A DNA stretch of 64,000 bases from Adiantum capillus-veneris (GCA_014529385.2 CM043942.1:106692141-106756140), one strand, 5' to 3'. Counted from the stretch's first letter, positions 20,801 to 33,258 are shown. Notes: generated by a model from the letters alone, not told the origin. A program made the numbers and translations.

Positions 20801-22103
20801 TTCTTCTTGATCCCAGGTACATAAAGTGCATCAACGAGTGTGAAAGAACTGCCATTTGCAGCAGTAAGCACAATCTTTCCAACTCCATGAACCGGATAAG
20901 AGGCATTGTTGGCCCAAGTGACAGAATTCCCATGACGGACAAACTTGAGAGAGGTGAACAATTCACGATGTGAGGTAATGTGCTTTGTAGCACCACTGTC
21001 GAAATACCACACATGTGAATCTGCAGCAACTGACAAGCATGCATCATGGACAGCAGGATTGTAAGTGCACTCTGCGCTAAAAGCCCATTCTGCATCGACA
21101 TCAGCATCACAGTCTCCTTTCACAAAAGACTCAACAATGGATGCATTTGTAGTGGAACCAACATTTGCAGTGGAACCACCCTCTTTCTTCTTAGCCTCTT
21201 TGGCCTTCAACTTAGGACACTGCTTGATCAAGTGATCATTATGTTTACAATAATGGCAACGCATCTTCTTTTTGCCCTTATCACCGGAATTGCCAGACGA
21301 AGTGCTGCCAACAGAAGCTTTGGGAACAGAAGTTTTTCCACTCGCACCAGAACCATAAGAAGTGGCTGCATTGCTGTTACCACCCTTTCTTTGAGAAGCA
21401 ATAAAAGCCTGTTCAACTGCACGCTGTCTAGTTCTGTTTTTTCTGGAAAGTGACTCTTGCAACAGCAATGTGCATAATGCATCAAACTTGACAACTTCTG
21501 GATTTCCTTGGGTCATAAGTCTCCAAGTACTAGCAAAAGTCTGGTAAGAATCTCGTAAGGCATCAAGAACAGTCTGCGCAAGGGAACTATCTGAAATGAC
21601 TTCACCTGCAGAAATAAGTTGGTCATTGATATCCTTGACACTAGCAAGGAAAGTGTCCATATCATCTTCCTCATGCATAATCTTCGACGCCATCTCTTTA
21701 CGTAGCAAAACAAATTTAGCCTCATTGCAGCTTGCATAAAGACCTGCTAGAATATCCCAAGCCTGTTTTGCAGATTTTGCTGAACGAATGTGAGGAACAA
21801 TGGTGCGTTTCACAGACGACACAATCAATGCATGAGCCTACGCATCCTTTACATCCCAACGAGCTTGTTCTGCCGTAGGCAAAACAACTCTAATAGCAAC
21901 AATCCTTGCTCAAGACCTGCAACATCCTCAACATCGCCTACATCCTCAGAACCAGGACGTACATCAATGCCCTGCACAATGTTCCAGACGCCCTTTGACA
22001 CAAGAACATGTTGCATCATATAAGCCCACATAGGGTAGTTGCCCCCATCCAACCCATCCTCAGCAGCAAACATCTTAAACAAATCTGTGTTGTTGTCAGC
22101 CAT
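17827..22103 (-). pseudogene. copia gag-pol polyprotein with all domains, several breaks
   Basis: Start ATG 22103 (MADNNTD). Near 21910 a base change and indel shift the frame, and a CAG-to-TAG stop lies near 21840. A long open frame of 604 residues (21828-20014) then covers late gag, zinc knuckle CHYCKHNDHLIKQC, protease DSGATKHIT, LWHARFGHLNF and the integrase core FIDDYS...DRGGEY...PQQNGVAER. A break near 20090 follows AERKK. The linker (19964-19569), RT with YVDDLLISG (19099-18698), its continuation (18701-18492), and RNase H with DSDWAGC and YTDSQSALAV (18414-18163, 18102-17827) lie in successive frames. The end at FVD-stop is 63 bp before the polypurine tract. The complete domain order confirms Ty1/copia; about six or more lesions make it inactive. 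Confidence 0.93.
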
Positions 22104-22469
22104 GGTAAATGCTGCACTTGATGTGAAAACTGCCCGAAAATAGGAGAAACAAAGCAGGAACAACACGTGCTATATAGCACAAACCGTAGAAGACTATGAG
22201 GCACCTGTTATGCAGAAAACGGAACTGACAAAAATTGTGCACAAAATGACGAAGTTGCCTGTGCAGACCTGCCTGTAGTGGAAACGGAGGCTGAAATGAG
22301 CCCGAATCAGAAATCTGAGCAAACTAAGCTCTACTAGCTCTACTAGCTCTACGAGCTTTCCCAAAATATTTGTCGACCTGCGAACGCTCGCCAAAGCTCA
22401 CTGAAATCGTAGAAAGTGAGTAGGCGTATGCTGGAGCAGCTGGCGACTAAGCTCGAGAGAACGCAACCT

Positions 22470-22481
22470 GCTATGATACAA
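22470..22481 (-). other. degenerate copia primer-binding site, copy 2
   Basis: The minus strand reads TTGTATCATAGC, two changes from TGGTATCAGAGC, two bases from the 5' LTR. Confidence 0.75.
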
Positions 22482-22483
22482 AT

Positions 22484-22709
22484 TGTTGGAATTAGGGTTG
22501 CAGATAAACGCACACAGCTTGGAGAAGACGAAGGAAGCTCAAGGCACACAATAGAGAGTGTGTTACTTAGTGTGCAATGGAAAGATAGATAGACCTAGAG
22601 TGATGGGCTTATATACAATGCACGGGGGGAAAAACCTCCTAAAGAGGGAAAAAATGCCCCGGCGGTCCTAGTGTGTTCACACACATCACTACCACATTTA
22701 ATGGTAATA
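22484..22709 (-). repeat. copia 5' LTR, copy 2 (226 bp)
   Basis: Begins TGTTGGAATTAGGG and ends ATGGTAATA in plus reading. The outer end is altered from the family form (ATGGTAACA), and ATGTAT is reduced to TTTA. Confidence 0.92.
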
Positions 22710-24061
22710 GCAAACACTCAAGCCCACAAGAGAAAACACTCTCACAATGCAATGCCAAAACACTATGGGAAAGCAACCATTGAATGCCAAAATGCAATCA
22801 AATCGTGATTGCAAACCATGCGCATGAACACACAATTGCGAAAAAAATCCGACAGACAATATTTTGGCTATTTGACCATAATAACCATACATGCCATTAA
22901 CATGCTCAAGATCATGAGAATAATCCGCACTCAAGCATACATGAGCTACACCAAGAAGTCTTGCAATCCAAGCAACTTGTGCAAATGCAATAGGGCATCA
23001 AACTGCACTATACACAAGAGGCAATACCTGGCCAAAACTGGATACAAGCCATCCAAAATATGGCACAAATTGATACTAAACAATAGATGAAAATTAGCCC
23101 ATGTATGCAACTGCAAAACAAAGAATATTATCGTCAAAAAGCACACATCATGTGCATCCACATGGCAATACAAAAGAGCATCAAAGCATGCACTGAATGT
23201 GCATCATCCGAATCAGCTGAAAAATCAGCTCACAATCATGCCAAAATTCTCGCAAAACTCTCTGCATATTGACGCACCACACTCTCCGAAATCGACTCAA
23301 TTGTACAAGTCAATGTGCATAATGTGTGATGAATCCACTGTCAAATCTTGAGAGTCCACACGAGTGCATACATCCACGAAATATTCTTAATTTATGCACA
23401 TAAATTTGCTACAATTATCAACCGACACTCTCTTACTGAGAGAAAATTATAAATACACAAAACAAGACAGCAACCAAGCTCAATCCGAGCTCTATAGATG
23501 TAGCAAATCAGCTCCAAAAGCACTCTAAATCACCACAATATGCATACATGGTCTGCATATCAATTTGCAAGTGTATGTCTGCGTATGCATACACATATAC
23601 ACATCAAAAAGAAACTCTTGCAGTAGAAACCTGTATGCAAAAGAACCTACAAAAGTAGGCCACGCTGTTGTCTGAAGTAGATAACTCCTAAACCGTGCCG
23701 AATTTGTAGAAAGAAATTTTTGCAAAGTTATAGAGCACACGAAAATGGTAAGGAGTGGCAAAAATCGACTTGAAATGCTAATTTTTATCAGCAAAAATCT
23801 GATCTGCAAGAATCTGTAGCATGTCCTACTCAATTTGCAAGCTGTCTGAGCAACGTAACTCAAAATTTGTAAGGATTCTGAGAACTTTCTTCTGCAAAGT
23901 CGAAGAGCACAAAAAGTCGATCAAGACTTGTAGAAATCTGCCTCCCTTTTGACATTCAAAATAAATTTGCAAAAACATGCTGAAGTTTTTGTTGTGTTTT
24001 CTCTGCTTTCCCCCTGCTTCTATGCCAAGCTCCAATGGTGCTCTCCAATCCTCAAGCTTTG
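22710..24061. other. non-coding, nothing recognised
   Basis: AT-rich sequence with recurring words such as TGTAGAAATCTG and AAATTTG, but no domain, terminal repeat or RNA gene. It may be an old LTR or foldback remnant continuous with the inverted repeat to the right. Confidence 0.4.
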
Positions 24062-24527
24062 CATTACAGAAAATTTGGACTCTCAAAGGGGCCCTATAAG
24101 GAGGTTTGTATTTGCCTCTCTTGTCCAAAGTGGGCAACTTGGTGAAGTATATAAACGCTTTGTCAAAACCCTCTCAACCAACATATAAATGGAAAGATCT
24201 TAGAAAGTAGGTTCTAAATCCCCAAACTCTGACAAATTTGGAGTTGATTTGTAGAAGTTATGGCCTCCCCACTAAAGTTGAAATGTGGGGGGAGATTCCA
24301 TTTATAAGACGGAGTTGTCACATCAGAAAATGGAATCTTCTAGAAAATAAAGAATCTGGTGGCATGTATATATCAATGTATAGATCTCGATGAGTACATT
24401 CTAAATCCAAAAGGTTTGACAAGTTTTGATTTCATTTGTAAAAATTTTATTGTGCACACGTTTTGGAAAAGAGAGAGAAAGTCAAAGTCCTTATAGAGCC
24501 CCTTTGAGAGTCCAAATTTTCCCTAAT
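24062..24527. repeat. foldback element, about 466 bp, with 40-75-bp inverted arms
   Basis: The left arm (24062-24106, with AATTTGGACTCTCAAAGGGG) matches the reverse complement of the right arm (24484-24527) with few changes. Looser pairing continues inward (CTCTCTTGTCCAAAG against CTCTCTTTTCCAAAA). A direct repeat also lies between the arms: AGATCTTAGAAAGTAGGTTC near 24193 and AGATCTCGATGAGTACATTC near 24381. No coding capacity. A transcript would fold into a long hairpin. Confidence 0.7.
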
Positions 24528-24542
24528 GATACCCCTTGAAGC

Positions 24543-24544
<2 letters not shown>

Positions 24545-24578
<34 letters not shown>
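24545..24578. repeat. (GA)n microsatellite at the LINE 3' end
   Basis: A pure GA run that directly abuts ATGAAATGAAATG, the 3' end of the minus-strand LINE. It may be the element's own tail (CT on the LINE strand) or a pre-existing target. Confidence 0.9.
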
Positions 24579-24581
<3 letters not shown>

Positions 24582-25083
24582 AATGAAATGTTATATTAAC
24601 GTCTTCAAAAGACCAAAGTGACCTATGAGACTAGAAAGTTACAATGTGGTGGATCTGATACGTCAGAGTAACAAAAATGACAAAATAAAATACTATGGAA
24701 TCCTAAACTGCTAGGTGTGAGCTAAGCAGCTAGGTGGGACAGCTCAATCACAAAAGATCTAGCATCGGTTGCTGGCGGATCTCATCAATATCCTCCATGG
24801 TCAATAGCCTGACCAGCCGTCGTGCATGTCGGGCCAAAACGATCTGAATCCTTTGATGCAACCTCCATCAATGCTGTGTAGTCCTCCACAGTCGTGGGCG
24901 TCTAGATCTCCCTAGCTCGGTCACTCGATCGATTAGTGTGCCTCTGGTGTGAGGCGACGAGCTCTCCTATGGTAATAGCTCCTCTGGGTGTCCAATGTCT
25001 GCTCTCTGAGACTGGCTAGCCTCTCCCCTCATCAGGCTCTCTCTGTGTCTGTGCAACTCGAGCAAAAACAAACCCAAGCATCT

Positions 25084-25735
25084 CTAATCCTCATACCACA
25101 TGACTCTGGAGAGTGGTCCAAAGCCCTCTTTGAAAAAGCAGTGGAAGCGGCCATGTATCTCGTAGTAGACGGGGCAGTGGCATATGTAGTGCAACTCTGT
25201 CTCAGGCTCCATGTCACATAGGATGCATGTCCTGGCCTCTGCCGGTACCCCACTGTATCTCCCAGTCTTGATGCGCAACTGGTGTGAAGATGTGCGTATC
25301 TGGCCAATCGCACATCGTATCCCATGAGACAAGTGGGTGTCCATGTATCTGGGCCTCATCACAAAACCGTCCTTCGTAAGCTGGAGAAGATGCTCTCTGT
25401 ATAAATCCATCTTCGTGCCCAACTCCTGTGCTCGCTGTATCCGTGTCCTCCTGGTGTCTAGCTGAGTCAGGTCCTGGCGGATGAGCCTGGTGATCTCGGA
25501 CTGTGTAAGAGTTAGAGAGGGTGCATCCAATGAGTACTGGAAAGGGGGCAATTTGTCTATGCGACACCCATGCGCCTGAAACCATAATGTCATCTCCCCG
25601 TACCAGCATGCTATATCTCCCTGCATGGCTAACTATCGAGAGGACTCAAGTGCAAGGTGGGCATATCTGTCTCTGGGAAGTTCCCACATGTGGTGTATGA
25701 AGGAGACAGATCTGGTGAGTGCCTCCACCACTAGT

Positions 25736-25788
<53 letters not shown>

Positions 25789-26652
25789 CTAGCTCTACCA
25801 ATGGCACGGCACGTGGTACTGAAGCATTGGCTCTAATGAGCCGTGAGATCATAGAGACTAGTGGCTTCTCCATGTCCCCCCATCCATCAGTGAGACATGT
25901 CCTCCCGTGATGGTCCAATGAAGGTCCCCAAATCTCAGCTCCATAGAGCAATGCAGAAGCCACCAAAGTGTCAAAGAGCCAGAGGTTTGTCCGAGGCTCT
26001 TGAAACTGAACATGTGAACACATCGTCTCCAATCTACCCAATGCTACATGGGCTCTGCTCAATCTAGTCTCTGTTGCTCTCCTCAATGAAAATGTCGGTC
26101 CACTGAAAACCACTCCAAGGTAAGTGTAAGCATCTATATACTCCACCGTCTCCTGGCCATATGTGAATGCGGGCGCTGACCTCCCGATCCAATGTGGGGT
26201 GGTATTAAATACCATGACCTTGGTTGTACCAAGGTTGACAGACAAACCACTTTCATGGGCGATCCTATGCAAAGCATCCAAGTGACGTTGCATCCCCTCC
26301 GAAGAGTCGGAGATCAACACAATATCATCAGCATATAACAATAGTGGAATCCATGTCCCTGCCAGCTGTGCACCTCTATCACCATCTCTCTCAATGTAGT
26401 CAGAAACCTCATCCACATACATACCAAATAGAGTAGGAGAGAGCGCGCAACCCTGCTTCACCCCAATAGTGGAGTGAACCGCTGTAGATAGGCCCTTTGA
26501 GGTTAGTACATGCCCCAATTGACCTATACAATGTCATGACCCCCCAAATGAGCTCTGTGGGTACTCCCATCTCCTGTAATATGCTCATCAATCTAGCTCT
26601 GGGTACTGTGTCAAATGCTTTGCGGAAGTCCACAAAGCTAAAATAGATCCGT
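25084..26652 (-). pseudogene. LINE reverse transcriptase with C-terminal zinc finger, broken
   Basis: The minus-strand blocks are FVDFRKAFDTVPR (motif A, about 26640-26600), GVKQGCALSPTLFGMYVDE (motif B) and LLYADDIVLIS (motif C, catalytic YADD, about 26345-26310). Thumb motifs YTYLGVVFSG and LLYGAEIWGP follow. After a 50-G run (25736-25785) and a frame change comes a region ending CILCDMEPETELHYICHCP, a CX2C...H...C finger typical of LINE C termini, then WYED-stop at 25084. The enzyme copies LINE RNA at a nicked target. The motif style (VDFRKAFDTVPR, GVKQGC) is unlike typical plant L1 and closer to other clades such as RTE, CR1 or I, which I cannot tell apart by eye. It is broken by a frameshift, the G run and loss of the N-terminal part. 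Confidence 0.88.
25736..25785. repeat. poly-G run, 50 bp, inside LINE coding sequence
   Basis: An uninterrupted G homopolymer between CTAGT and CAGCTAGC. It encodes polyproline on the LINE strand and cannot be ancestral to the domain. Its length may be an assembly estimate. Confidence 0.85.
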
Positions 26653-27766
26653 TGTTAGGAGTTTTTTGGAGCAAGGGATTGCACATATGTATATACACAT
26701 GCATGGTGCATACAATAAAGAATTGCCCATTCTTCAGAGCCAGGTGGTTACGTGGGGCCCACATGTGTACAAGTAGGGCAAGGTGTACATAGTGCATCGA
26801 TTTTCATTATCACGAGTATCAATGTGTTTTTTCTATAATAAGAGGAGTTTGTGGCGCGTAAAACTTCTTGAGGAAGCTATCGGCGGGCCCACGTCATGAG
26901 GTAAGGAGGTGCCTTAGATGGCATCGGGCGTCAGAAGGTCAAATGGGATCAAGTCTTGCATGTGGGTAAGTGAAGACACAGCGGGGCTGTTTTGTGATGA
27001 ATTATGCAAAAGGTCATCATGAGGACCATATTTTGGGGCTACTTCACGTGGTTATGGGACCAAATCTATGGCCTTATTGAGAAAAGTTGAGGGCCAGGTG
27101 TGCGGATGGATGCAGTAGGGTGACAACTATGCACTGCGAGGCCACTTTTTGGCCTGTTCGAAGTCCGTTTGAGGTCAACTAAAAGGCCAAAGGTGCTCAA
27201 GTAATAAAGCTAAGTGTGGGAACTGAAAAAATTGAGAGAAGCAATACCCGCAGCTCAGTTTTTGCTCATTTTGGAGCATCTTTTGGCCCTAAGCAGCTCA
27301 TCCTAGGTCGGATTTGACCATTGTGACGTTGTAGGCTGGGGTTTTTGGTAGTTCCGGACGCAATGGCACTGTCCATTTTTCCAAATTCCTCACGGATTTT
27401 CTGATGGTTTTTTGTGTAATCTTCTCCGGTGAGTGAAGCCTCTGCTTAACTTTGTGGTTGTATCTAGTGTATTTCCTCAATACTGTGTAAACTATTTGCC
27501 CCATTGGTGTTGGGGTGAGCTTCATTGAGTCTAAACAACAACAATTTGCCTCCTTTTAGTTGAATTGATAGTGTGTGTGTGAGTGTGTATGTGTGAGGGT
27601 TGAGTGGGTAAGTGGGAAATCTCTCTCTTCTCACTCCATCTGTGTGTTTCCTGTCTCGGCCAGGCGGGTTGTGTAAGCCGAGTGGTGCCCCATAATGTTT
27701 GTGTGTTATTCCAAGAGTATGTGTTGGCTTATCATAGAGGCTTTGTGTGTGTTTCCAACCTGCTCA
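26653..27766 (+). repeat. putative 5' LTR of G1, about 1.1 kb
   Basis: It starts TGTTAGGAG at the LINE junction and ends CTGCTCA 8 bp before the primer site. CTATAATAAGAGG near 26834 could be the TATA box. No second copy lies in the window, so the borders rest on the LINE break, TG/CA and the primer site only. Confidence 0.6.
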
Positions 27767-27774
27767 CGTTCTTT

Positions 27775-27785
27775 TGGCGCCCCCA
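27775..27785 (+). other. G1 primer-binding site
   Basis: TGGCGCCCCCA follows CGTTCTTT after the LTR. TGGCGCC is the core of primer sites used by many plant Ty3 elements. Confidence 0.6.
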
Positions 27786-28818
27786 CAGAGGATCTTCTTT
27801 GAGTACCTTCAGCTTTGGGAGTACAGATTACACGTTACAGGCTACAGGTTTCAGGTGCAGGTACAGGTACAAGTACAGGTACAGGTGATTCACACAGGTA
27901 TAGGTAGCTGGAGTAGAGTGATACACTGGCAAGTGCGAGTCACTTGTAGTTGTCGTGGGTATGCATCATTTGGTCCATGTTTATGTGCATTGTCTTGTAT
28001 GTTACGTTACTTGTGGATACTGTTGTTGTACGCCTTTGTGGAGTCATACTTGTTTTTATTTGGCAATCCCAGTCATTTCTGAGACTTGGTCTGGAAGATA
28101 GTCATTTCTGAGACTTGACTATACGAGATTTGTATAAGCTTTCGTGAGAGGGTCGATAGCATGAGGTTTTATTGAGTTGGGGGATTCTCAAATGTGAGAT
28201 CCTTTTAGCGATACAGGTGGCTGGAGCATCCTTTTTGTGACCTCGCCATAGGCTATGTACTATGATTCCTACTTGATGCTCGGGTTCTATTGTTGGCAAG
28301 TTATGCATACATATACAGTCTATATTTTGGGTTCTTACTGCTCTACTTCTGGGGAAACTCTGCCAAAATTTTTCCAAGTTATGATTGGTGGTTTTTTGGT
28401 CCTTTGAGCCATCTGTGTTGTTATGCTGTTGAGATTCTGGCAAAATCAGAAGATAAGTCAGGTGTGCCTTCTTGGGAGCTGCATGGTTGGCTTTAATGGA
28501 TGATCAAAACAGACCTTAGTTCACTCCTTTTCATTTAACACAAAGAATCCAAATAAATGTTCATGTGTCCAGAAAGATTTTTTTCCAGCAGCGCATAGTC
28601 TTTATGTTCGGGCCAAGAAGATTAAGAGAGATACTGGAATGTCCTTTGCCTCTTGTAATTTCAATGATTAGCTATAAAAACTCATTTGATGTGCATGTGT
28701 TTGTCCTTATCTAAAGTTGAGCTCCATTGAAGTTTTTGGGGATTGGGTCAGTAAAAAGTTTGGGTTCTTGCACATATGTTAGAAGGGGTTCTCAAAGCAT
28801 TGAAACTTGGGTAGCCAT
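27786..28818 (+). other. G1 leader (untranslated) region
   Basis: About 1 kb between primer site and gag. It contains a (GGTACA)n-like stretch at about 27853-27888 and a 17-bp duplication, GTCATTTCTGAGACTTG (27.07 kb and 28.10 kb class copies near 28070 and 28100). No coding motif was seen. Confidence 0.5.
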
Positions 28819-31800
28819 GGCTTTCTCTCATTCGGAGTTTCATGGAAGAAGTGATGAAGATGTGGAAGACATTTTGGAAAAGATGGAGGTTGCCTGCATT
28901 AGCAATCAGATTCACGATCCTGCAGAGATGCTACGTCTTCTCCAAATTTGTTTGAAGAGTGATGCACGAGTTTGGTCCAAAGCATTTGAAGAGGAGTTGC
29001 GTGCGGCGAATCCACCTGTGAGATTAAGTTGGGACAATCTACGGCATGGATTGGAAGTGGAGTTTGTGAAGACAGAAGATCCTGACAAAGTGTGGTAAGA
29101 AGTACAGGGTTTGGTGCAAAGGAAAGATGAGCCAGTAGATGCGTACATACGTAAGTTTTCAATGGCATGGGAGAGGATGTGCAAGGCCTCAGCACCACAG
29201 GTACCTCCACCTAACATGATGAAGAAGGACAGGTTCTTGGCTGGTCTTTGGGAGAATATACGTTGGAGAGTGTAAAGAAGCCTAGGACATATGAAGATGC
29301 ATTAGAGATAGCAAGGAACAAAGAGTGGAAGCTGAGAAGAATGAGTCAGCTAGGAGTAGAGTCTTTGCCCAGGAGGTTTGAGTTTCAGTCTATGGACTCT
29401 TTACAAGGTCACATGGCAAGGGTTCATCATGAACCAGTGGTTTCTATTACTCCTCAAGTTATGCCAGCAAGGGTCACTACAGTAGTGCAAGATGATGGGG
29501 TAAGGCAAGACATGAGGCAAGTGGTAGATTTAATGAATAATATGGTAGGTAATGTGGGAAATAATCGAGGTCAGGGGAGGTTTGCAAATCATCCAGGAGG
29601 TGAAGAAAGACCCAGGAATGGTGTTGGACAAAGCAATGGTAGAGTCTGGAGGCAGACGCCCACATGTTATAATTGTGGAGAGTTGGGACACATCAGTCCG
29701 CAATGTGATAAGCCACCAAGGATGGGGGAAGACATGTATCCATTGCCAATACAGGTGCTAACTAGGTCAAATGATTATGGCACTGAAATTAAGGGAGAAG
29801 AAGGAACCAGTGGATTAACCCAAGAGGAAAAGGGAAAGACAAAAGTGATAAGTGTGGTCACCAAAGCTAGAGGATACATTAGTGATGCCTATTGGGAAGA
29901 AGACCACATAGGATAAGGAAGGAAGAAGTGCCCCACGTCCTAGTAAGAAGAAGGAAAAGAGCCATGAAGGCGAGGATGTCAAGGCCAAGAGGAAAAGGAG
30001 GGCTCGTCGCAAGTTTCATGTTTCAGATTTACCACTAGGGGATGGGCAATTAAGCTATGACTTGAAGGAGGATCTGACAAGCAGGAAAGCAGATGTTACT
30101 TTTGGGCAGCTTATAGAGATGGTGCCTAAGCTAAAGCGACAGTGGAAGAGAATGGTTAACCCAATGGAGAAAGAGCCAGAGAGAGGTTCGGTAAAGGTGT
30201 TGGCAATGGATGAACTACTAGACATTTGCCCAATAGTAGATGTGTTGCACAAAAGAAAAAATATGGGACAAGGTTATGTTGATGGCGGAGCCCAAATATG
30301 TGTCATAACACACTCATGCGTTGAGAAGATGGGTCTTACAGTGACTGGGGTGTCAGGCTTTTGAATTAGATTGGCAAACCATCAAAAAGTAAAATTTTTG
30401 GGTGTTGTAAAGAGCTTAGAAGTGGAGGCGTATGATGCAAAGGCGTTGGTTGATTTTCATGTGATGCCAGTGGGGTTGGGAGCATATCCTATTATACTGG
30501 GCAAACCATGGTTATGTGCAGTGGGAGTTGTTCAAGATTGGAGACGTGGTACGATTAGCCTCTATGGAAAGATGGGTGCCAAGAAGCTATATAATATGGA
30601 CACAAGGAAAGTATTGGAAGAGCTTTATGAAGATGAAGATGAGTCTAGTGATGAAGACTATTCCACAGTGACTGATGAGAACAGTGATAGTACTACCAGC
30701 AGTTATGAGGATGTTGATGTTGCATTTCTTTTGATGGACAAAGAAATCCACGAGTCTGGTTTAGTTGCATTTGCGAATGAGATTGAAAATGAAAGTGAAG
30801 GGCCTTACGAAGTGATTGAAGGGTTGATGCAAACCAAGGTTGAATTGTCAAAGAAGCAAGAATTGATGACACAAATGATCAGTGGAGACCTCTCAGCTAT
30901 GAAGAAGGAGATATATTTGCACATGTTGGCTAGTTTCCTGATTTGTACATTACTTCATATGAAGAGATCAAAAGGTTCAAGGGCAAAGAGATGCATATAG
31001 AGCTGAAAGAAGGTGCTAAGACAGTGCGACAAAGGCTAAGAAGGATGGGTCAAGAGCAAACGGAAGCCTTGCGAGAAGAGGTGGACAAGTTATTGAAGGC
31101 AGAGTTCATAGTCCCAGTGGAAACCACAGAATGGGTGAGTCCAATAGCAGTAAGCCCAAAGAAGGATGGAAAGTGGAGGATTTGTGTAGATTTTAAACCC
31201 TTAAATGCAGCCACTAAGAAGAACCTATATCCTCTTCCATTCATCGATCAGATCTTGGATTCAGTGGCAGGTTATGAGAGGTACAATGTGTGTGATGGTT
31301 TTTCAAGCTATTTTCAATTGAAGATTGCTCTTAAAGACCGAACAAAGACAACTTTCATTACACCATGGGGTTGTTATTGTTACACGGTATTTCCATTTGC
31401 GTTAACAAATGGACCATCTTTCTATCAAGAGAGAGCAAATTGGGTATTGGAACCATTCATTGGTAGTTGTGCTAAAGCTTTTATGGACGACTTTTGTGTC
31501 TACAGCAGTAGGGCTGAACACCATGAGAAGCTGCAGATGGTATTGGCTCGATATGATGAATGTGGAAGACAACTAAATCCAAAGAAATGTCATTTAGCAC
31601 AACCAAGGGTGAAGTTATTGGGCCATATGGTGTCAAAAAATGGCATTGAGGTTGATCCAGACAAGGTTAAGTCTACTATTCTTCTTCCATCACCTACGAG
31701 TACAAAGCAATTGGCAACTTTTATACACAAAGTGAAGTATATGGTGTAGTTTATTCCATTGTCTTCACAGCTCCTTTATCCATTACAACAAGTGGCAAAG

Positions 31801-33258
31801 CATGATCCATTTGGGATGACAAGTGTGAAGAAGTGTTTCAAGAGGTGAAAGAGGTGTTAGGGGGGTTGTCAGCCATGCAGGCTCCTGATTGGGAGCAAGC
31901 GTTTTATGTAAATCCATCAGTATGGGATGATGCCATTGGAGCCATGCTTTTGCGAAAGGGGAAGGGCAGCCATTATATGAGGCCAATGTAATATTTGCCT
32001 ATCAACAATTTTGTCATTACTTGCTATCACGACCTTTTGTTTTCTTAACAAGTTATGTCTTTTTGCCACAGTTAACTAATGGCACTAACATGTCAAATGT
32101 GGTCAAGAAATGGGTAATTGAGCTGCAAGAGTTCGAGTTCTCTTTTTTAGTGGAAGACAATACAAGAGCTACCCTAGCTGATTTGTTGACTTACAAGGAG
32201 AATCCCCTTCTTGTTAAGGGAGAGGTGGTGAGAAAGGTAGTTGAAGAAGTGCCACAGATCAGCAATGCACATGTGTTGTTCTTTGATGGCTCATACAGAA
32301 AGAGCCATGATGCGGCTTCAGGGGGTAAAGCACTCTACGATCTAAAGGGGGAGTTAGTATGCAAGAGAGGGTTCAAATTGGATGCTCATAGTAACAATGA
32401 GGCTGAATATGCAACTTTGGAAGATGGATTACACATTTGTTTGAAGCATGGGATTAGAAGGTTGAGCATAAAAGGAGATGCCTTGTTAGTGGTGAAGCAA
32501 GTGTTGGATGTGTGGAAGAGCAAGAACAACTCATTGAGGAAAATGTGTTTTAGAATTAAAGGCCTGTTAAAACAAGTTTGAAGCATGGAGCATCAGACAC
32601 ATTGAATGTGCTCTAAATGGAGAGACACATGAAGCAGCTCAAAGCATGATTGGGGAGCTATTTGCGTTGAGGGCCAATTTACCTCTTTATCATGGCCAGG
32701 AAAGTTTGGCTCAAGAAGAGCAGTTTTTGCTAACAGGAATCATTCTGAAGGACATTCAAAAGTCTAAGAAGTATGGTTTTGTGTGTAGAGCATCTAGGTA
32801 CAAATTGATTGGTGATGTCTTGTACATGAAAGTCGTTGATCTTGTGTTGAGACGTGTACCTTGGCGGGAGGAGCTTTATAGAGTGTTGGAAGAAAATCAT
32901 GAAGGTGCATGTGGCGGACATTTTGCTCTAAAGATCACCTTGCATAAGATCTTGCAAGAGGGGTATGTATGGCCTAGTTTGCACAAGGATGTTCACCATT
33001 GGTGTAGATCTTGCAATAGGTGTCAAGCATTTGGGAAGAGAGTGTTGAAGCCAGAGCTATGAAAAACCATTATGGTGTTTGATGTGTTTGAAAAGTGGGG
33101 GATTGATGCAATAGGCCCGTTACCTATCACAAGCAGGGGCAAAAGCTATATTTTGACTGCAGTGGACTATCTCTCTAGATGGGCAGAGGCTATAGCAATA
33201 AAACAAATCACTGCACAGGATGTGGAAAAATTTGTGTACGATGAAATAGGTTGCAAGT
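28819..33258 (+). pseudogene. G1 gag-pol, Ty3 type with two RNase H regions
   Basis: Gag probably starts at 28819 (MAFSHSEFHG). A TAA at 29096 and a frameshift near 29270 interrupt it. The zinc knuckle CYNCGELGHISPQC is at about 29665-29706. The protease has YVDGGAQICVI with an in-frame TGA at 30362, then IILGKPWL. RT has ICVDFKPLNAATKK, FALTNGPSFYQ and the catalytic box FMDDFCVYS (about 31480-31506, F instead of Y). A degraded RNase H (31800-32020: DDAIGAMLLRKG) is followed by a second, better one (FFDGS...NNEAEYATL...GDALLVV, 32270-32500). Integrase shows a zinc-binding HEGACGGHF...CRSCNRCQ and the core start WGIDAIGPLP, then ends at GCKFG in the G run. The gene has at least six stops or frameshifts. 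Confidence 0.88.

Larger units (their letters stand above)
17525..22709 (-). mobile_element. Ty1/copia LTR retrotransposon, copy 2 (complete, decayed, 5.2 kb)
   Basis: Both LTRs (22709-22484 at the 5' side, 17751-17525 at the 3' side), a polypurine tract, a degenerate primer site and the full gag-PR-IN-RT-RH order are present on the minus strand. The flanks GAAAA (17520-17524) and GCAAA (22710-22714) match at four of five bases and may be the decayed target duplication. LTRs differ from each other at several bases, so insertion is not very recent. Confidence 0.95.
24579..26652 (-). mobile_element. LINE (non-LTR retrotransposon), 3' half, piece A
   Basis: On the minus strand it contains the later part of a reverse transcriptase, a C-terminal zinc-finger region and a 3' UTR ending in AACATTTCATTTCAT followed by CT repeats. 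The 3' UTR is repeated at 45238-45622. At 26652/26653 the LINE stops exactly where the LTR of the Ty3 element G1 begins, so G1 probably inserted into it. Confidence 0.88.
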
